NCBI RefSeq assembly: GCF_900104775.1
Contig: NZ_FNSA01000003.1
Location: 4,650,001 to 4,714,000, forward strand
DNA length: 64,000 nucleotides
Origin: Tsukamurella tyrosinosolvens
GTDB taxonomy: Bacteria; Actinomycetota; Actinomycetes; Mycobacteriales; Mycobacteriaceae
Direction of reading: 5' to 3'
Positions 61,072 to 64,000 of the stretch are shown here, piece after piece. Numbering within the stretch: the stretch's first letter is position 1; each line of letters opens with the position of its first letter. Under the pieces are notes generated by a model. The model did no database searches. It was given only the letters and a program-made list of their open reading frames with translations, and had not been told where the DNA came from. The position numbers were made by a program, and so were the translations under genes.

Positions 61072-62364
61072 TCAATTGACGCAGGGCACACCACCGGCCC
61101 CGACACCGGTTCCGGTATCCGGGGCGGGCGCGTCGGCGGCTACCTGCACTGACGCCCGTCCCGCTGAGCCGGTCACACCCGGTTTCCCCAGCGGCACGGC
61201 CCGCGAACCGGTGTTGCGGCTGCCCACTGTCGCCGGTGCTGGTGTCTGGAACTCGAAGGCCTGCCGCACCGCGGCCCGCACGGCGGCAGTGTCCACCAGG
61301 TTCACTGCCTGCCCGTCGATCGTCGAGTAGGCCCTCACAGGGAGGGTGGTGAAGCGCAGTCCGCCGAGGCGGAAATCGCTCATCTGCTGCGCGAACGCCA
61401 CCAGATCCCACCCTGACGAGAGCACCACGTCCTGCTTCGTCGCGGCGAGCAACCGCTGCACGGTGCCCGCCTTCGACAGCGTTCCGTCCTGTTGCAGCTC
61501 GTGCATGACTGACGCCAGGAAAGCTTGCTGCCGGTGGGTCCGGTCCAGGTCGCCGTTGTCGAGCCCGTGGCGCTGCCGCACGAACGCCAACGCCTGCGTA
61601 GCATTGAGGTGCTGTACACCCGCGGGGAACCGAGCGCCAGAGTAGGAGTCTCGGACCGCACTGTTCAGGCATACCGTGACGCCGCCCAGCGCCTTGGCCA
61701 CGTCGTAAAAGCCTACCAGCGAGACCTCGGCGAACCTGTCGATGGGGATCTGGAGGAAGGCCTCCACCGTCTTGATGGTGGCCGTCCGCCCGGCCTCGCG
61801 ACCCATGTTCTCGAGCTGTGCGAGATCGGTGACTCCGTCGGCTCGCGCCGACGCCTCTGCCTGCGCCTTCGCCAGCCCGTAAGCTTCCTTGATCTTGACG
61901 TGGTCGTTGTCAGCGATGCCGGTGACTGGCACGTAATCGTCACGCGGAATCGACACAGCGGCTGCCTTCGACTTGTCCGCCGACAGGTGCACCACGATCA
62001 GCGTGTTCGTGTTGTAACCGCCCTGGCTGCCGTCGCCCGCGTGCAACTGCGACAGGACCGCGGCGGGAAGCTGCTGCCCGTTGCGATCTTTACGACTATC
62101 GAGGCCCATCAGCAGGATGTTCTCGCCACCATCGCTGGAACGCTGGCCGCCGGCCCGCTCGATCGCCGAGGACAACGAGAATCCGCCGATCGCCGTGCCG
62201 AGCATCCACCATCCGGCCCCGGTGACGGCGAGCGTGACGATCGACAACAGCGCCACAACAGCGTGCGCCCTCCCGAACCGCGGCCCCGACACCGGGCGGG
62301 CGGTGTTCCCAACCCCGTCGTCGACGTCTTCGACGGCGGGGGAGAGCCCAGATCGGTGTTCCAT
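61072..62364 (-). CDS. LytR-CpsA-Psr (LCP) family cell-wall ligase
   Basis: 430 residues from the ATG at 62364, with AGGAGAG 9 nt upstream. One membrane helix near the N-terminus (VVALLSIVTLAVTGAGWWML) is followed by the LCP catalytic domain: NILLMGLDSRKDRNG, NTNTLIVVHLSADKSKAAAVSIPRDDYVPV (Arg and Asp pocket), INRFAEVSLVGF-like IDRFAEVSLVGFYDVAKALGGVTV and FVRQRHGLDNGDLDRTHRQQAFL. LCP proteins attach arabinogalactan or other glycopolymers to peptidoglycan. The codon choice is less GC-rich than in core genes, consistent with transfer. No partner glycan genes are seen. Confidence 0.9.
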   Translation of the reverse strand: MEHRSGLSPAVEDVDDGVGNTARPVSGPRFGRAHAVVALLSIVTLAVTGAGWWMLGTAIGGFSLSSAIERAGGQRSSDGGENILLMGLDSRKDRNGQQLPAAVLSQLHAGDGSQGGYNTNTLIVVHLSADKSKAAAVSIPRDDYVPVTGIADNDHVKIKEAYGLAKAQAEASARADGVTDLAQLENMGREAGRTATIKTVEAFLQIPIDRFAEVSLVGFYDVAKALGGVTVCLNSAVRDSYSGARFPAGVQHLNATQALAFVRQRHGLDNGDLDRTHRQQAFLASVMHELQQDGTLSKAGTVQRLLAATKQDVVLSSGWDLVAFAQQMSDFRLGGLRFTTLPVRAYSTIDGQAVNLVDTAAVRAAVRQAFEFQTPAPATVGSRNTGSRAVPLGKPGVTGSAGRASVQVAADAPAPDTGTGVGAGGVPCVN

Positions 62365-62519
62365 GATCGGCTCTCCTAGGTTCAACTGACTCGAAACGGG
62401 ATCGTCCCCGCAATCGCGGCCCGGTTCGCGACCATTGCGATGCCGCTCGCCGCTGCCGGGTGGTAGTGGATTCTGCGAAACGACCCCGACCAGGATGGAT
62501 CTTTTCTGCTCGCGAGCTG

Positions 62520-63125
62520 TCATAGGCCGAACGCGCCGCCGGAGACCAGGATGACGACGCCGAGGCCGATCAGGACCAGCGGGAACAGCACGCTTTCCCA
62601 CCGCTCGAGGATCTCGGCGACCTGGCGGCGGGTGGCGACGAACCGGGCGACGAAGACCAGGGCACCGACGAGGATGAGGAACACCACGCAGTAGGCGATC
62701 ATCGCTTGGCCGCTGATGCTGACGAACACCGGCACGTAGACGCCGATGTTGTCGCCGCCGTTGGCGAAGGTCACGCCCGCGACGCCGAGGACACCGATCC
62801 GGCTGCCGCTGCCCGCCCCGGTTCCGTCGCCGTCGTCATCGTCGTCGCGGCTCCGCCAGGCCGACCACGCCGCCCGCAGTCCGAGCAGCAGCGGGACCAG
62901 ACCGAAGTACGGAATCGCGGACACCGGCAAGAACGCGCCGGCGCCGAGGGCGATGAGCACGGCCACGGCCAGGATGCCCGCGAATCCCAGGTATTGGCCC
63001 GCGGTGATCTTGACGGTGGTGCCGCGCTGGCCGGCGCCGCGGGCGAAGAACAGCGAGATCACGATGATGTCGTCGATATTGGTGGCCACGAACAGGCCGA
63101 TGGCTTGTAGAACGGATGACAGCAT
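62520..63125 (-). CDS. cadD: CadD-family cadmium resistance transporter
   Basis: 201 residues, about five membrane helices. Family motifs: LFVATNIDDIIVISLFFARG at the start and TFANGGDNIGVYVPVF in the second half, both with conserved Asp in or near membrane segments; an Asp-rich loop (SRDDDDDGDGTG) lies between. CadD confers cadmium tolerance in staphylococci. The ATG overlaps the stop of the cyclase-YHS gene (TGATG), so the two are co-expressed. No cadC/cmtR-type repressor is visible inside the window. Confidence 0.85.
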   Translation of the reverse strand: MLSSVLQAIGLFVATNIDDIIVISLFFARGAGQRGTTVKITAGQYLGFAGILAVAVLIALGAGAFLPVSAIPYFGLVPLLLGLRAAWSAWRSRDDDDDGDGTGAGSGSRIGVLGVAGVTFANGGDNIGVYVPVFVSISGQAMIAYCVVFLILVGALVFVARFVATRRQVAEILERWESVLFPLVLIGLGVVILVSGGAFGL

Positions 63126-63829
63126 CACCGCGGACCTCCTGCGAGGGTCGGGTCGAACCGGTCGGCGCAGTCGGTCGAGCAGAACCACCACCTCTGGCCG
63201 CCGGCGGTTATTCGGTGCGCTGGCGCGGTCGCCGGGTCGACGCGGACCCCGCACACCGGGTCGGCCGGGTGCGGTGGTGCCGCGAGGTCGAGGGTGTGGA
63301 GCTGTATCGGGGTGCTGATGTTGCGCAGGTTGCGTTCCCCGATCGCGGTGGCGGTCAGTCCGGCGCCGGTGGTGGCGGGCAGGATCGGGTCGGTGATCAC
63401 GGCGTGGCCGGCGCCGGCGAGGGCGGTGATGCGGGCGGCGACGTTGACGGCGTGCCCGAACAGGTCACCGTCGCGGCCGACCGCACTGCCGTAGTGGATC
63501 CCGGCGCGCAGGGCGAGGAATCCGTCTTGGCCGGCGGCCGCGTCGGCGAGGGCGGTGATCGTGGCGAGCATCGCCTCGGGGGTGTCGGCGGTGAGCATCA
63601 CCGCATCACCGATGGTCTTGACCAGCCGGGTGCCCGGCTGCAGCGCCCGGCGGGCCTGAGCGGCCAACCGGATGGCCAGTTCCGCGGCTTCCTGGTCGCC
63701 GCACATCTCGGTCAGGACGCTGTATCCGGCGAGGTCGACGAACGCCACCGCCACCTCACACCGATCGAGCCCGGCGAGCTCGTCGGCCCGGTCACCGTGA
63801 TGATGCCCGTGCGGCGGCGGCGTGATCAT
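63125..63829 (-). CDS. Class III nucleotidyl cyclase domain fused to a YHS metal-binding domain
   Basis: 234 residues. The cyclase core is compact but keeps the key residues: first metal Asp in VAVAFVDLAGYSVLTE, Lys and second Asp in RLVKTIGDAVMLTAD, and substrate Asp plus Asn/Arg in DLFGHAVNVAARITA. From about residue 190 a YHS domain follows: DPVCGVRVDP and WWFCSTDCADRFD, with the Cys set expected to bind a soft metal. A His-rich N-terminus (HGHHHGD) may also bind metal. There is no membrane segment. The start overlaps the upstream gene (ATGA) and the end overlaps cadD. A metal-sensing cAMP synthase is inferred. Confidence 0.85.
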   Translation of the reverse strand: MITPPPHGHHHGDRADELAGLDRCEVAVAFVDLAGYSVLTEMCGDQEAAELAIRLAAQARRALQPGTRLVKTIGDAVMLTADTPEAMLATITALADAAAGQDGFLALRAGIHYGSAVGRDGDLFGHAVNVAARITALAGAGHAVITDPILPATTGAGLTATAIGERNLRNISTPIQLHTLDLAAPPHPADPVCGVRVDPATAPAHRITAGGQRWWFCSTDCADRFDPTLAGGPR

Positions 63830-64000
63830 CGGCCACCGCCGCGGCGGGCACGGAACCGCGTGATGATCGGGTTCTCGCGGACGGTGACGTCGGCCAGCGG
63901 CAGGGACGCCAGGTGCGGGTGGAGTTCGCCGCGGGTGATGAACCGGTGCGGTGCGCCTTCGAGGTGGTGCAGCAGCCGCGCCGGGGCGCTGCCGAGCAGG
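63826..64000 (-). CDS. C-terminal part of an unidentified protein
   Basis: Only the last 57 codons are in the window: LLGSAPARLLHHLEGAPHRF, then ITRGELHPHLASLPLADVTV and an Arg-rich end. It overlaps the cyclase start by ATGA and so heads or continues the cadD operon. I cannot assign it. Confidence 0.6.
   Translation of the reverse strand, partial: LLGSAPARLLHHLEGAPHRFITRGELHPHLASLPLADVTVRENPIITRFRARRGGGR

Larger units (their letters stand above)
54541..64000. mobile_element. Genomic island, left boundary at tadA, right end outside the window
   Basis: From 54541 composition and content change: the first ~150 bp are AT-rich, the first genes use less GC-biased codons, the mycobacterial gene order stops (ssd and following genes expected after tadA are absent), and the GCACCGTCG nonamer, common before, appears only once. 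Contents: a two-gene XRE/ImmA operon, a Tn554-like recombinase trio, gene fragments, an LCP protein and a CadD-cyclase operon. The other half of tadA is not in the window. It may be several nested insertions rather than one. Confidence 0.7.

Overview
The window is a GC-rich actinobacterial chromosome segment. Its gene order, mycobacterial-type regulators and steroid genes point to the Mycobacteriales (a Tsukamurella-, Gordonia- or Rhodococcus-like organism; the genus is inference). Many genes appear to be leaderless: a TANNNT -10 box lies 6-8 nt before an ATG or GTG.

Region 1 (1-25150) is a steroid (cholesterol-type) catabolic cluster. It holds ring C/D genes (an enoyl-CoA hydratase and the acyl-CoA dehydrogenase trio fadE31-32-33), ring A/B genes (hsaA-hsaD-hsaC-hsaB, kst4D, kstD, kshA, kshB) and side-chain genes (a fused FadE28-FadE29 dehydrogenase, chsH2, chsH1, ltp2). 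Accessory genes are a MaoC hydratase, a SnoaL-like protein, an LLM-type oxidoreductase, a PaaI-like thioesterase and an Mce-associated protein. Matches to the KstR operator consensus TnnAACnnGTTnnA stand in front of kstD, the fusion operon and the Mce-associated gene, with near matches in front of hsaA/kst4D and a methyltransferase gene. This suggests one de-repressible regulon.

Region 2 (25150-34700) is mixed housekeeping and accessory: an SPFH protein with a ribbon-helix-helix partner behind a 28-bp perfect palindrome, a siderophore-binding lipoprotein behind an IdeR-like box, tRNA-Thr(CGT), a TetR/P450 pair sharing a duplicated operator, an Acr3-type transporter, a PucR-type regulator, an EthA-like Baeyer-Villiger monooxygenase and a PPOX protein.

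Region 3 (34700-54547) follows the Mycobacterium tuberculosis Rv3644c-Rv3660c order: holB, membrane adenylate cyclase, topA, the Rv3647c homologue, cspA, the Rv3649-type helicase, then the Flp/Tad pilus genes. Insertions within it are a MarR/membrane-protein pair, a TfoX-like and a TPR gene, and a full-length ABC exporter. The tad locus is broken: only the last ~60 codons of tadA remain.

Region 4 (54541-64000) is foreign DNA beginning exactly where tadA is cut. It carries a two-gene operon (unknown protein plus XRE/ImmA-IrrE metallopeptidase), a Tn554-like trio of recombinase genes, a truncated gene, an LCP-family cell-wall protein, a CadD cadmium transporter coupled to a cyclase-YHS fusion, and the end of one more gene. 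The island continues past the window edge.

A nonamer, GCACCGTCG (or its complement), occurs 48 times by my eye count; 47 copies are in the first 54.5 kb and one in the island.
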